A stretch of 64,000 nucleotides of DNA from Paenibacillus sp. CF384 (GCF_900106745.1 NZ_FNNV01000004.1:248001-312000); one strand, 5' to 3'; positions 18,718 through 28,531 are shown, counted from the first letter of the stretch. Made by a program: numbers and translations. Notes: generated by a model not told the origin, from the letters alone.

Positions 18718-19142
18718 TCTTGCTTGTAAACAGGTATAAGACGCTGGCAAAATACAGCATCCCTTGCTGTATCCGAATGTAGATGATGTCGGTTACCCAA
18801 ACCTCATTAGGTTGCGTACACACGTTAAATGCTGGTTAATCCAGTTTGGTGCGATGGGGAAGTCGTAATTGGAATTCGTGGTCTGCACTTTGATTTTCTT
18901 CATCGCCTGGGAGCGGAGGTTATTCTCACTCATGATACGGCCAACGGTCCTTTCTCCTGCGACCAGCCGTCTTGCTTCAACAAAATTATGATTTTCGGGC
19001 TACCGTAAATACCACTATTTTCTGTGTAATGATATGCAATTCGTTCCGCTAACTTCGCATGGAACAGCGCTCGTTCACTAGGCGCGGAGTGCCTCCACTT
19101 GTAGTTGCATGCAAGTGTCCAGGAGGACATTAAGTCTACCAT
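18718..19142 (-). pseudogene. Decayed IS3-family transposase (OrfB) fragment
   Basis: Reading the minus strand and allowing two frameshifts, the translation matches IS3-group OrfB: HAKLAERIAYHYTENSGIYG then GSPKIIILLKQDGW, shifting to GERTVGRIMSENNLRSQAMK and DFPIAPNWIN, shifting again to QPNEVWVTDIIYIRIQQGML and YFASVLYLFTS. The first catalytic aspartate (TDI) is present. The fragment stops at the end of the receiver gene, so the rest of the DDE domain is missing. No terminal inverted repeats were found. It marks an old insertion between the AT-rich pair and mcrB. Confidence 0.8.
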
Positions 19143-19195
19143 ATCGAACTCTTATCTTGACGTATTCTGTCAAATACCGAGTTGGAGCGAACGAT

Positions 19196-21943
19196 ATGAC
19201 ACTTCCAGTAGAGCTGGCTTCTATATTTCGAGTAAAGCAAAAATCTTATAAAATGGTTTTAATCTTGGCCATTCTCGACGAATACCAACAAACTAAACTT
19301 CAATTTCTACCGCTCAATGCTGTTGCTGAGCGGTTTTTGTCTTATTTCCGTAACGCTTCGAATAGTGGAAATACGGTAGATCTCCCGCCTCCGAACAGGG
19401 CTACAAGTTGGAATGCATTCACATTATCCCAGACTAAGTCCCTCCTCCAGACCCCGATTGATGCGCTAAAGTCAATTATAGAAGCGAACTCCGAGACAAT
19501 AACATTCAAGTCTTCTGTCTGGGCTCAAATTAACGAACAAGTTCTATCTGAGCTCAGGGAGTATGCACAGTCTGAATTGACCAATTACAACGATGAGCTG
19601 GCAACTAAGTCAGAGTTTTCATTAAAAACTTGCTTTGATCAAATTCTAGATAATTATCTAGATTATAAAACCCAAGGATTCGGCAGTCATCCTGTAGGCG
19701 CGTTGATGAGGAAGACAATTCCTGAATATTTACTTTCGCAGGAGTTCATTGGCCCAGATTACAAAGTACAAGGTTCCATTGGTCAAGGGAATTGGGTTGG
19801 GATTCCTTGGATTGCGATATTAGACAAGCGTCTGAATATCTCAATTCAGAGTGGAGAATATATTGTTTATTTATTCGCTGAAGATATGAGCGCTGTGTAT
19901 CTGACACTCGCACATGGGGTAACGGAGCCCCAGAGGCTCTATAAGAAAAAAGGGGCTAATCAATATTTCAAGCAAAAGTCCGAGGAGATAAGAAGCTATC
20001 TGCCGCTTGAAAATATGCAAAAAGATGAGATTGTACCTGGTACGGGAGACGATTACCAAACGGCAATCATCGCGTCTATCCGATACGACCGTAATCATGT
20101 TCCAGAAGATGCGCAGCTGCTATCCGACCTAGAAAATGTCGTCAATAATTACAAGCTATATGCAGATAAAATCCTCCAAGAGAAACCACCGATAGAACAG
20201 CCAGTATTCACCTTTACGATGGCACATCTCTATTTATGTCAAGGCATAGTTCACTATTTAGGTCAAAACAACACGCGATATGTTCCGCTAGATGAACTAG
20301 TTGCTAATCAAGCAACCGTGCTGAAATCGGGAGATGATGTTAAGAATCCGAAGGAAAGGGTCCAGCATATCGGACGTGCCTTTCAAGAGCTCGGATTGTT
20401 AGCGATCGAAGACGGCCAGTACTCTCTTACCGCTCAAGGGTTAGAGTATTATCAAGCCTTTGATCAAACATTTTGGTCACTGAGTCCAGCCCAAGTAGAG
20501 CTTGTTAGAGCAATCTTGACGAGTTCGGAGAACGAGGGGCAACCAAGTCGACTTATCCAATGTATTAATCTTGGAATCACAACTGCTGAGGAACTCGGTA
20601 CGTTCAAGTTAGAACAGTTCAAATCCTTATTCATCTCGACCATGAATATGGAAACCGAGTGGGGCGAAGTGACACAGCTTAATCGTTCTCGATTCATGTT
20701 GAATTGGTTAGAGGAACTGGGATATGTGGATAAGTCAAAAGATGAATATCGTTTCATAGCTGAGGTGGAGGTGGAACCAATAGATACGTTAACGATAGTG
20801 GAGCGTGTTAATTACATAAGCTCCTATATTGAGAGTAAAGGCTTCCACTTCCCTGAGGATCTTATTGAGAACTTCTACTTATCGCTCAAGACCAAACCAT
20901 TCGTGATTCTAGCAGGTGTTTCCGGTACCGGGAAGACCAAGCTCGTGAAGCTATTTGCAGAGGCGTTAGGTGCGACTAGCGATAACAAGCAATTCAACCT
21001 TATCCCGGTTCGTCCGGATTGGAGCGATCCTTCCGATCTGCTTGGCTATAAGGATTTAACAGGTGCTTTCCGACCAGGCTTACTAGCTGAAGTATTGGTT
21101 GAAGCGTCTAAAGAGAGCAATCGGAATAAGCCCTACTTTGTGTGCTTGGATGAGATGAATTTGGCGCGCGTTGAGCATTATTTTAGCGACTTGCTCAGCG
21201 TCATTGAAACGCAAGAGTGGCGGAACGATCGAATCATCACGGTTCCACTTATTCAGAAGGACGGCTTGATTAGTGAGGATCAACCTATCTACGGCGGACT
21301 TGCGCTACCAGATAATGTGTATATCATCGGAACGGTAAACATGGATGAGACGACACATCCTTTTAGCAAAAAGGTGCTAGACCGCGCTAACACAATTGAG
21401 TTCAACTATATTAATCTGGAGCAGTTCCCTACTGGTTTAAGCAATCAAATTACACCTGAGCGAGTGTCCAATTCGTTCTTACGAAGCGAATATTTACAAC
21501 TAATTGATGCCTACGATCTCAATGAAGATCTAGTGAAGAATGTCACTACAAAGTTAGTTAAGATCAATGAGATCCTAGAACAAGTGCATTCTCATGTTGG
21601 TTTCCGCATTAGGGATGCCGTCTGTTTCTATATGATCTACAATAAGCAGTTTGAATTAATGAGCGAGGACAAAGCATACGATCTGCAGCTGCTGCAAAAG
21701 CTGTTGCCACGTGTACAAGGAAGTAGCTCCTCAGTAAAACGAGTGTTGCTCCAGCTCTTGCAAGAAGCACTCGGAAAGTCATTACCAATCCAAGATTTAA
21801 TGGATGATGCATCGGAGCTATATTCCGGTAAGAAGGCAAAAGAACAAGAAGCTGAGGCGAAGTATCCCTTTAGTGCTCGTAAACTGACATTCATGCTGCG
21901 GAGGTTAGAGGAAGATGGATTCACCTCCTATTGGCTCTCCTAA
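19196..21943 (+). CDS. mcrB: McrB-like AAA+ GTPase subunit with MrcB N-terminal (DUF3578) domain
   Basis: About 915 residues. After an N-terminal helical domain comes a DUF3578/MrcB_N-type recognition domain (about residues 175-272, including GNWVGIPWIAILD). A winged-helix-like region follows, then the AAA+ motor with Walker A (AGVSGTGKTKLVKL near 574), Walker B (VCLDEMNLARVEHYFSD near 646) and the sensor segment GTVNMDETTHPFSKKV near 711. McrB proteins form GTP-dependent rings on modified DNA and activate McrC. ATG at 19196, with GGAG at 19183, is preferred to the frame opening at 19109, which lies in the IS remnant. The last 29 bases overlap mcrC. The nucleotide used (GTP or ATP) is not fixed by sequence. 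Confidence 0.88.
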   Translation: MTLPVELASIFRVKQKSYKMVLILAILDEYQQTKLQFLPLNAVAERFLSYFRNASNSGNTVDLPPPNRATSWNAFTLSQTKSLLQTPIDALKSIIEANSETITFKSSVWAQINEQVLSELREYAQSELTNYNDELATKSEFSLKTCFDQILDNYLDYKTQGFGSHPVGALMRKTIPEYLLSQEFIGPDYKVQGSIGQGNWVGIPWIAILDKRLNISIQSGEYIVYLFAEDMSAVYLTLAHGVTEPQRLYKKKGANQYFKQKSEEIRSYLPLENMQKDEIVPGTGDDYQTAIIASIRYDRNHVPEDAQLLSDLENVVNNYKLYADKILQEKPPIEQPVFTFTMAHLYLCQGIVHYLGQNNTRYVPLDELVANQATVLKSGDDVKNPKERVQHIGRAFQELGLLAIEDGQYSLTAQGLEYYQAFDQTFWSLSPAQVELVRAILTSSENEGQPSRLIQCINLGITTAEELGTFKLEQFKSLFISTMNMETEWGEVTQLNRSRFMLNWLEELGYVDKSKDEYRFIAEVEVEPIDTLTIVERVNYISSYIESKGFHFPEDLIENFYLSLKTKPFVILAGVSGTGKTKLVKLFAEALGATSDNKQFNLIPVRPDWSDPSDLLGYKDLTGAFRPGLLAEVLVEASKESNRNKPYFVCLDEMNLARVEHYFSDLLSVIETQEWRNDRIITVPLIQKDGLISEDQPIYGGLALPDNVYIIGTVNMDETTHPFSKKVLDRANTIEFNYINLEQFPTGLSNQITPERVSNSFLRSEYLQLIDAYDLNEDLVKNVTTKLVKINEILEQVHSHVGFRIRDAVCFYMIYNKQFELMSEDKAYDLQLLQKLLPRVQGSSSSVKRVLLQLLQEALGKSLPIQDLMDDASELYSGKKAKEQEAEAKYPFSARKLTFMLRRLEEDGFTSYWLS

Positions 21944-24332
21944 TTCAAGTGTTGAGCTACTTCGTATCGAGACGAGTCTATTTATTCTGTATCTGCACGG
22001 AAAGCCATATCACCCCACGGTGGACTCGCTTCAGCTTCATAGAACGGATAACAATCAACTTATTCCGGCTCATTTGCACATAACCTCACCATCTTCATCT
22101 TTGGAGATAGAGAAGATATTTATGTTTAATCCTGAGAAGCGGGAGCTAATGGAATGGCAGGCTGGTGAAACAACATATCCTCTCTTCTTCGAAACGCAGC
22201 CTTATGAGCTTGTCATTGAGAAGAAAGGTGATGCGCCACTTAGCTTCTACCATGAGAATCTGAATATCCGACAAGCAGTCAAATCGCTCGGTAGAGGGCA
22301 GATCCTCTCCGGCGTATTAAATTTTCAGAACGAAGTGGGATTAACCGATCTGGAGATCCGACTACATGGACAAGTCATATTGGGGCTGCAACTGGAGATT
22401 TTTCCGGTGAAAATGGATTACAAGCGAGACTACCAGATGATTTTGAACGATGTGAATCAACAGATCTACAATCTTTCGTTTGATTTCTTGCGTAAGACCT
22501 ATCATTTAACCGGCCTAAAGGAAACGAGAAATCAGAGTTTAACGGAGTTTTTCTCCATTCTGAGGCATGTGTTCGGACAACTGGTTCAAGCCGTTGAGAG
22601 AATCCAGAGTGCACCACATACCAAGCATCAAACGGAGAATCGAATCGTGGAGTCTGGGCGAGTGAGGAAGCCAGGTAAAAAGAACATTGCTTTTCTCGCC
22701 AAGCATCCTCATTTGTTAAAACAGGATGATAAGCTGGGGATCGTGTCTATCAACGGACAACGTTATTATCCCACCCATGCCATGGAGACTAAGCGGTATG
22801 TGGATTACGACACGAATGAGAATCGATTCGTTCGATGGGTTTTGCTGCGGATTGCTCAGAAGTTAAAGGACTTAAAGCAACGCTTGTCTGAACAAGGCAA
22901 GCTCAAAGATTCACTCTTGTCACGGCAGCTTACTGACATGCAATCGCACCTACAGAGACTACTAGGTTTAGATTTCTTACAGGTAAAAGACATGCGGCAA
23001 CTCTCTATCTCGCTGGTTCTCCAAATGGCACCGGGGTATCGAGAGGTCTATCGGAACTATCTCATGTTAATGAAAGGCCTATCGATCCAGAGCGACTTGT
23101 TCCACCTGTCGATGAAGGACCTGGCGCAGCTTTATGAATACTGGTGTTTCCTGAAAATCCATGACCTGCTGAGCCGGAAGTATGAGCTGCTCAAGCAAGA
23201 TATTATTAAGGTCAATCGGGCTGGCGTATTCGTTACGCTTGATAAAACGCAGAAGGCGAAGATGGTTTACCGTAATCCGAAGAACGACGAAGTATTCACG
23301 CTATACTATAATACCTTGCCTAAGGGAGAGCAAACGCCGACTATTTCTCAACGACCCGATAATGTACTGACACTGAAGAAGAACGATTCTAAGACCGTGT
23401 ACAAGTATATTTTCGATGCTAAATATCGGTTAGATCCTGCGTATGAGGGCACTCCCTATAAGAGAGATTACAAGACGCCAGGACCGGTGGAGTCCGATAT
23501 TAATACGATGCATCGCTATCGAGATGCGATCGTTTATGAAGATGAGCAAGACAATGAACTCGAGCGCAGCATGTTTGGAGCTTATGTGCTCTTTCCATAT
23601 CAGGATGAAGAGCAGTTTAAAGATCATCGATTCTATAAGAGTATTCAGCTCGTCAATGTGGGGGCGTTCCCGTTCTTGCCTAATGCGACGAAGCTTATGG
23701 AAGCTTTTCTAGATGAGATTATTATGGATAGTCCGGAAAAGGCATATGAACGCGCAGCCCGTCCAAGTGGGACGAAGACATACTATAAGAACAAGATGAC
23801 CGGACGAAACGTGCTGGTCGGCTCCTTGCGCAACGTTGAGCAGCTTGATGAGGCATTAAAATATGGATTCTATCATGTGCCGCTTGAGAATTTGACGGAC
23901 CATACGGTGCTTTCGAAGTTGGAGTATGTGGCTTTGTATCAATCCGTTAAGAGGTTTGAGCCTCTAGGAAAGGGATCAGGCATACATTGGTTCGGTAGAA
24001 TTAAGGAATGGCAGGTAATTAGAAGACGAGAAATAACGGAAATACCTGCGAGAGCTGGTACTGAAGACAAGCTGTATGTGAAGTTTACTGTCGAGAGTTG
24101 GGCAAAGAGAAAGCAGCCTATAATTCCTGGAGGGCATGGAATTTATTCATTTCTTTTGACATCAAAATATATCTTTGATCGAGCAGAAGAAATTGCTGAG
24201 CTGAGGCTTGAATCCGAGGAAGACATCAGCAGTTGGCGTGAGCAGCGACGACATGGACATGTGAAGGTCGAGCTCGATCATGAGCAGGTTGATCTGGCTA
24301 GCAAGGTCGAGGCAATTTCAGAGGCTGAGTAG
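21915..24332 (+). CDS. McrC-like DUF2357 nuclease subunit
   Basis: An 805-residue partner of the McrB-like ATPase. The N-terminal and middle parts look like DUF2357, and a PD-(D/E)XK nuclease core is visible as RPDNVLTL near residue 480 followed by YKYIFDAKYRLD near 497. This is the D...DxK arrangement of McrC-type nucleases. The protein is about twice as long as E. coli McrC, with a large C-terminal extension (about 620-805). ATG at 21915 has AGAGGAAG just upstream and overlaps mcrB by 29 bases. Together they should cut foreign or modified DNA. Confidence 0.83.
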   Translation: MDSPPIGSPNSSVELLRIETSLFILYLHGKPYHPTVDSLQLHRTDNNQLIPAHLHITSPSSSLEIEKIFMFNPEKRELMEWQAGETTYPLFFETQPYELVIEKKGDAPLSFYHENLNIRQAVKSLGRGQILSGVLNFQNEVGLTDLEIRLHGQVILGLQLEIFPVKMDYKRDYQMILNDVNQQIYNLSFDFLRKTYHLTGLKETRNQSLTEFFSILRHVFGQLVQAVERIQSAPHTKHQTENRIVESGRVRKPGKKNIAFLAKHPHLLKQDDKLGIVSINGQRYYPTHAMETKRYVDYDTNENRFVRWVLLRIAQKLKDLKQRLSEQGKLKDSLLSRQLTDMQSHLQRLLGLDFLQVKDMRQLSISLVLQMAPGYREVYRNYLMLMKGLSIQSDLFHLSMKDLAQLYEYWCFLKIHDLLSRKYELLKQDIIKVNRAGVFVTLDKTQKAKMVYRNPKNDEVFTLYYNTLPKGEQTPTISQRPDNVLTLKKNDSKTVYKYIFDAKYRLDPAYEGTPYKRDYKTPGPVESDINTMHRYRDAIVYEDEQDNELERSMFGAYVLFPYQDEEQFKDHRFYKSIQLVNVGAFPFLPNATKLMEAFLDEIIMDSPEKAYERAARPSGTKTYYKNKMTGRNVLVGSLRNVEQLDEALKYGFYHVPLENLTDHTVLSKLEYVALYQSVKRFEPLGKGSGIHWFGRIKEWQVIRRREITEIPARAGTEDKLYVKFTVESWAKRKQPIIPGGHGIYSFLLTSKYIFDRAEEIAELRLESEEDISSWREQRRHGHVKVELDHEQVDLASKVEAISEAE

Positions 24333-24393
24333 GTTTCAACTGTCGGCTAAGTAAATGTGGGAATACTATTTTACTAGAATGGAATGGAACTCT

Positions 24394-24675
24394 ATGTCAA
24401 ATAATCGGAGCTGGATTCCAGTTCAATTAAATAAGGATGGTCTTGCTTTTAAGAATTTTGCTAGTATTCAAGAATGTTTTAGATACCTATCCACATGGAG
24501 TGAATTTAAAGATAGTAGAAAGAATCAAATTTATCACATTATTAATGCTGGGTTAGATGATGAAACGCCTTACAAGGAATACACATTCCATACGACCGAT
24601 GAGCATGTACAAGCTAGAGCAAATCGCAAAACGAGAAGAAAATTCTTAATCAGAGGTGGGTCAGGCCATGGCTGA
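24394..24675 (+). CDS. Small protein, possibly NUMOD-like, in defence operon
   Basis: A 93-residue protein starting at ATG 24394 (the frame opens at 24355). It has a helical segment FASIQECFRYLSTW, a basic run, then IINAGLDDETPYKEYTF, which recalls the small NUMOD-type DNA-binding modules of homing endonucleases; the match is weak. The 3' end overlaps the next gene by 8 bases. It directly follows mcrC and may belong to that operon. Function unknown. Confidence 0.5.
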   Translation: MSNNRSWIPVQLNKDGLAFKNFASIQECFRYLSTWSEFKDSRKNQIYHIINAGLDDETPYKEYTFHTTDEHVQARANRKTRRKFLIRGGSGHG

Positions 24676-24898
24676 AATTAAGATGAACATTGACCTGCCA
24701 ACAAATTCATGCACACTTCATAAGCACAATTGTACTTATGTAATAGATGCACCAACAGAATTTAAAGGTATTGAAGAATGCAAACGAGATGGACTATGGA
24801 GAACATTTAGTTCGTTGGCAGAGGCGGAAAAAGAGCATTCAACGGAATATCCTAATATGAAATTTAAGCTGTGTGGTCACTGTAATGTGAGTATTTAA
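24668..24898 (+). CDS. Small cysteine-containing hypothetical protein
   Basis: A 76-residue protein starting MAEIKMNIDLPT, with ATG at 24668 preceded by AGAGGTGGG at 24652. It has cysteines in HKHNCTYV and a C-terminal KLCGHCNVSI (CxxC), suggesting a small metal site or disulfide. It overlaps the preceding small gene by 8 bases and is followed by a hairpin terminator, so it is probably the last gene of the mcrBC operon. No family recognised. Confidence 0.55.
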   Translation: MAEIKMNIDLPTNSCTLHKHNCTYVIDAPTEFKGIEECKRDGLWRTFSSLAEAEKEHSTEYPNMKFKLCGHCNVSI

Positions 24899-24937
24899 AA
24901 AGAGCCTGCCACTGAAGTAGTGGTAGGTTCTTTTTAT
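24899..24937 (+). terminator. Terminator after the mcrBC-associated small genes
   Basis: AGAGCCTGCCAC at 24901-24912 pairs imperfectly with GTGGTAGGTTCT at 24920-24931, followed by TTTTTATAAA. Confidence 0.75.
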
Positions 24938-25015
24938 AAAACTTTCAATGTAATAAAATTGGATAATTTTATATAATATTCAAGATGCACTCCTACAACG
25001 AAAGGATCATTCATA

Positions 25016-27733
25016 TTGGATATAGAAAAGCACCTCATCCTATTAAAAGGTGAAGATAAAACAGAAGCAATCAGTTCTTGCGCCTTCAAAGATGGAAAAT
25101 GGAAAATACGATTCGAGAACGGGAAGAACTACGAGTATCATGAATCGAATGTATTATGGCTGAAAGACCCCACGGTAAATAGGCAGAATGTTGTTGTATT
25201 TCACAATGGAAAGCCTTTATCTGGAGTAGAAAGCATTCATATTTTCAGTCCATATATTCGGATATGTTATGGTTCGGGATATAAGAAAGTTTATTCTGAA
25301 AAAGAAATTAGGATGGAGCAGAATAGTCTTTCAACCCCGAGTGTGCAAGGCCTCTTTAGCTATCTTCATCAATTGGCCGGTATGGTTAGTGTGAAAGACG
25401 AAGAGGATAGCAGCTTCCTAAGTAAACAATACAAGAAATTGAACCACATTAGTCCGGATAGTATTCTCTCTAAGTATTTAGCATTAGCGACCCCAAAGGA
25501 CGTTAGCGAGGATCAGCCATTACCGGTTTTTCCGTTTGGTTTTAACCTGAGTCAACAAACTGCGACCGAGAGAGCCCTAAGTCAACAAATCAGTGTGATT
25601 GAAGGGCCTCCAGGTACGGGGAAAACCCAAACTATTCTTAATATCATTGCCAATATCATTATGAATGGAAAGACAGTTGCTGTAGTTTCAAACAATAATG
25701 CCGCAACCGCTAACGTAATGGAAAAGCTACAGAAGTATGGTACTGATTATTTAGCCGCTTATTTAGGAAATAAGGTGAATAAGGAAAGGTTTTTCTCAGA
25801 GCAGAGTAAGGAATATCCCGATATGTCTTTATGGAGAATGGACCCTAATGTTTTTTCTTCATTGCAAGAACAGACTAAGGCAAATGGTGCTAAGTTGAAA
25901 GAGATGCTGAAATTTAGGAATAATCTCGCAGCACTGAGGCAAGAGTTATCTGCCTTAAGTCTGGAGAGCAAGTATTTTCATGAATACTACTACCAAGAGG
26001 TTGTTGCTCCCTATCGATCTCTATCTCGTAATAGCTCGAGTAAAGTGCTTGCACTGTGGTTGGATTATCAGAAGATGGCGCTAACTCACAACGGAACACC
26101 TTTAAAATATAAGCTAAAGTATTTGTTTAGCCATGGAATTACTAGCTTTTCCTTCTTTAAGAACTCGAATGAAGACATCATTATGTTCTTGCAGAGAATG
26201 TACTATGTACTCAAGCTAAAGGAATTAGAGAGTGAAATTTCAACACTTACTCGCAAACTGGAGCAGTATCGGTTTGAAGAGTCGATGAAGGAATATAGCG
26301 CGGATTGTATGAAACTGTTTAAAGCTTATCTTGCAGAAAAAGCGGGTGATCGTCAGCAGCGTCAAATCTTTACTCAGGATGCACTGTGGAAGGGTACTGA
26401 ATTTGACTCTTTTTCAAAGGAATATCCGTTAATCCTAAGTACGACTCACTCGTTGAGAAGCTGTATCGCGGAAAATGTTCTGTTTGATTACGTGATCATG
26501 GATGAGGCTTCTCAGGTTGATATTGTAACAGGTTCATTAGCGATGGCCTGTGCCAGAAACGCAGTCATTGTCGGTGATTTGCAGCAGCTTCCTAATGTAG
26601 TACCGACTGAAGTCGCTCAAGAAACGGATCGTTTATTCTATAGCGAAGGTTTTCATCGGGCATTTCGATATTCGGAGCATAGCATGTTGTCATCAATAAC
26701 GACGTTGTTTGAGGGAATCCCTAAGACCTTGCTCAGAGAACATTACCGTTGTCATCCCAAAATCATAGGATTCTGTAATCAGAAGTTCTATAATAACCAG
26801 TTAATTCTGATGTCGGAAGACGATGGGCAAGAACAGGATGCACTGGTACTCTATAAGTTGGCTGAAGGGAATCATGCGCGAGGAAATTATAATCAACGAG
26901 AAATCGATGTCATTATGAAAGAAGTATTTCCTGAGCAGAATATAGCGGGCACGCAACAATCGGTAGGCATCATATCGCCTTACCGTCTGCAGGTTGAGAA
27001 ACTGCAAAAAGTAACAGGAGATTTGATGGTCGAGGTCGATACGGTTCATAAGTTTCAAGGTCGTGAGAAAGATATCGTGATCCTTTCCACGGTCGTCAAT
27101 GAAGTAAATGATTTCGTAAACAATCCGAATTTGATTAATGTCGCAGTTTCTCGAGCCGTACATAAGCTAATCGTTATTGTGTCTAACAATGAGAAGAATC
27201 AGAATAGCAACCTAGGTGAGCTAGAGAGATACATCAACTATAACAACTTTGCAATAATACCAAGTGAAATTTATTCCGTATTCGACCTGTTGTATAGCCG
27301 CTACTCCGAGAAGTTATTGGCCATCATGAAGAGCGTGAAGCAAGTGTCGGCGTACAAGTCGGAAAACCTGATGCATTACGTAATAGAGAAGGTTTTAAGT
27401 GAGCCTGAGTTCCGTAACTTAGGCTTTGTTATGCACCAACCCCTTAAGATGCTGATTCGAAATCTGGATAGACTAAGTGAAGCAGAGAAGCGATATGCAA
27501 TGAACATTTTAACACATACGGACTTCTTAATTTTCAATAAGCTCGACAAGAAGCCGGTGTTAGTTATAGAAGTGGATGGATACAAATATCATTCTGGCGA
27601 CGTGCAAAAAGAGAGAGATAAGATGAAGGATGACATTCTTGGAAAGTATGGAATACCTATAGCAAGATTCAGAACCGATGAAAGCGAAGAAGAAAGCAGA
27701 TTGCGAAGGAAGCTTCATGAACTAGTAGGCTAA
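25016..27733 (+). CDS. SF1 (UPF1/DNA2-like) helicase with C-terminal restriction-endonuclease-like domain
   Basis: A 905-residue protein. After a beta-rich N-terminal region it shows helicase motif I (EGPPGTGKTQTILN near 195), a long coiled-coil insertion (about 280-440), motif II/III (VIMDEASQVD near 492 and VGDLQQLPNV near 520), HYRCHPKIIGFCNQ near 577, VDTVHKFQGREKDI near 677 and motif VI INVAVSRAVHKL near 706. The last 70 residues (DKKPVLVIEVDGYKYHSG, then RDKMKDDILGKYGIPI) resemble DUF2726/Vsr-like nucleases. TTG at 25016 with AAAGGA at 25001 is the likely start. It probably acts in anti-phage defence, judged from its fold and its neighbours. Confidence 0.85.
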   Translation: MDIEKHLILLKGEDKTEAISSCAFKDGKWKIRFENGKNYEYHESNVLWLKDPTVNRQNVVVFHNGKPLSGVESIHIFSPYIRICYGSGYKKVYSEKEIRMEQNSLSTPSVQGLFSYLHQLAGMVSVKDEEDSSFLSKQYKKLNHISPDSILSKYLALATPKDVSEDQPLPVFPFGFNLSQQTATERALSQQISVIEGPPGTGKTQTILNIIANIIMNGKTVAVVSNNNAATANVMEKLQKYGTDYLAAYLGNKVNKERFFSEQSKEYPDMSLWRMDPNVFSSLQEQTKANGAKLKEMLKFRNNLAALRQELSALSLESKYFHEYYYQEVVAPYRSLSRNSSSKVLALWLDYQKMALTHNGTPLKYKLKYLFSHGITSFSFFKNSNEDIIMFLQRMYYVLKLKELESEISTLTRKLEQYRFEESMKEYSADCMKLFKAYLAEKAGDRQQRQIFTQDALWKGTEFDSFSKEYPLILSTTHSLRSCIAENVLFDYVIMDEASQVDIVTGSLAMACARNAVIVGDLQQLPNVVPTEVAQETDRLFYSEGFHRAFRYSEHSMLSSITTLFEGIPKTLLREHYRCHPKIIGFCNQKFYNNQLILMSEDDGQEQDALVLYKLAEGNHARGNYNQREIDVIMKEVFPEQNIAGTQQSVGIISPYRLQVEKLQKVTGDLMVEVDTVHKFQGREKDIVILSTVVNEVNDFVNNPNLINVAVSRAVHKLIVIVSNNEKNQNSNLGELERYINYNNFAIIPSEIYSVFDLLYSRYSEKLLAIMKSVKQVSAYKSENLMHYVIEKVLSEPEFRNLGFVMHQPLKMLIRNLDRLSEAEKRYAMNILTHTDFLIFNKLDKKPVLVIEVDGYKYHSGDVQKERDKMKDDILGKYGIPIARFRTDESEEESRLRRKLHELVG

Positions 27734-27795
27734 TTATGATAACAAGACGCAATGGCGGGTATTACCTATTATGGGCAGTTAAGGAGATTGCATTT

Positions 27796-27823
27796 GCCGA
27801 CTTGTTTCTCTAGGTCGGCTTTT
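27796..27823 (+). terminator. Terminator downstream of the helicase-nuclease gene
   Basis: GCCGAC at 27796-27801 pairs with GTCGGC at 27814-27819 around a 12-base loop, followed by TTTT. It closes the defence island on the right. Confidence 0.7.
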
Positions 27824-27927
27824 CACTGATTAAGGGACTTGAGAATATTAAACTCAAACAATAATAGAATGTTTAAACTTATTATTAAAGGAATTAAATA
27901 AAGCATTATACAAAAGGAGAAATAAAA

Positions 27928-28464
27928 ATGTATGTTCGTATGATTCTTTTTATTGTTTCTTGTTTACTTGTTATGACAGGATGCATGAAAGAGCAAGAAA
28001 AAGAAAATAAAATTCAAAGCATTACATTGATTAATACAGTACATAAGGGAGAAAACCAACCTCCAAAAATGATCTTCGTTGACGAGGTAATACGTTTAAA
28101 GTCTAAATTTCAGAAAGAGCAAGATATTACATTTGAACTAACAAAGAGAGAATATGAAGGCAATGAAATGCTGCAATACACCATAGAAAACAAGTCTGAC
28201 AACTCTATTCCAGTTGGGTTTGATGAGGGTTATATGATAGAAGTGTTAGAAAATCAGAAATGGGTTTCAGTTAGTTTTGGTAGAAATTACGATGGTTTCT
28301 TTATGGCAGGGTATTCTTTAAAAGATGGACAAAAATTCACTAAAGACCTGAGTAAAGTCAAATGGCTCGATACTGGAAAATACCGAGTAGTAAAGAGTGT
28401 TTTTATAAATAAAGATGAGAGAGTCGACTTAATAAGCGATAGCTTTAATGTTATAAAAAAATAA
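27928..28464 (+). CDS. Lipoprotein with bacterial Ig-like (Big_14-type) domain
   Basis: A 178-residue protein with a lipoprotein signal (hydrophobic stretch, then lipobox VMTGC with Cys19). The mature part resembles the Ig-like domains of small Bacillales lipoproteins, with MLQYTIENKSDNSIPVGF, VLENQKWVSV and WLDTGKYRVV. It should sit on the outer face of the membrane. AAAGGAG at 27914 supports the ATG. The next gene encodes a secreted protease. An inhibitor role, as in the similarly folded BsuPI proteins, is possible but unproven. Confidence 0.72.
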   Translation: MYVRMILFIVSCLLVMTGCMKEQEKENKIQSITLINTVHKGENQPPKMIFVDEVIRLKSKFQKEQDITFELTKREYEGNEMLQYTIENKSDNSIPVGFDEGYMIEVLENQKWVSVSFGRNYDGFFMAGYSLKDGQKFTKDLSKVKWLDTGKYRVVKSVFINKDERVDLISDSFNVIKK

Positions 28465-28502
28465 AAGTTGATGAACTGGGGAAAATATTTTTTGTTAAAC
28501 TA

Positions 28503-28531
28503 TTGACAACTTATGGCAAAATTAGATATTC
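28503..28531 (+). promoter_or_regulatory. Possible sigma-A promoter for the secreted protease
   Basis: A perfect TTGACA at 28503-28508 is followed at 16-17 bases by a weak -10 (GATATT/ATATTC at 28525-28531). It lies 50-75 bases before the protease start. Confidence 0.4.

Noticed and set aside
18718-19142. An intact insertion sequence
   Set aside because: Two frameshifts, a missing C-terminal DDE half and no inverted repeats show it is a remnant.
19109-19195. Upstream extension of the McrB-like protein
   Set aside because: These codons overlap the IS3 remnant and ATG 19196 has its own GGAG.
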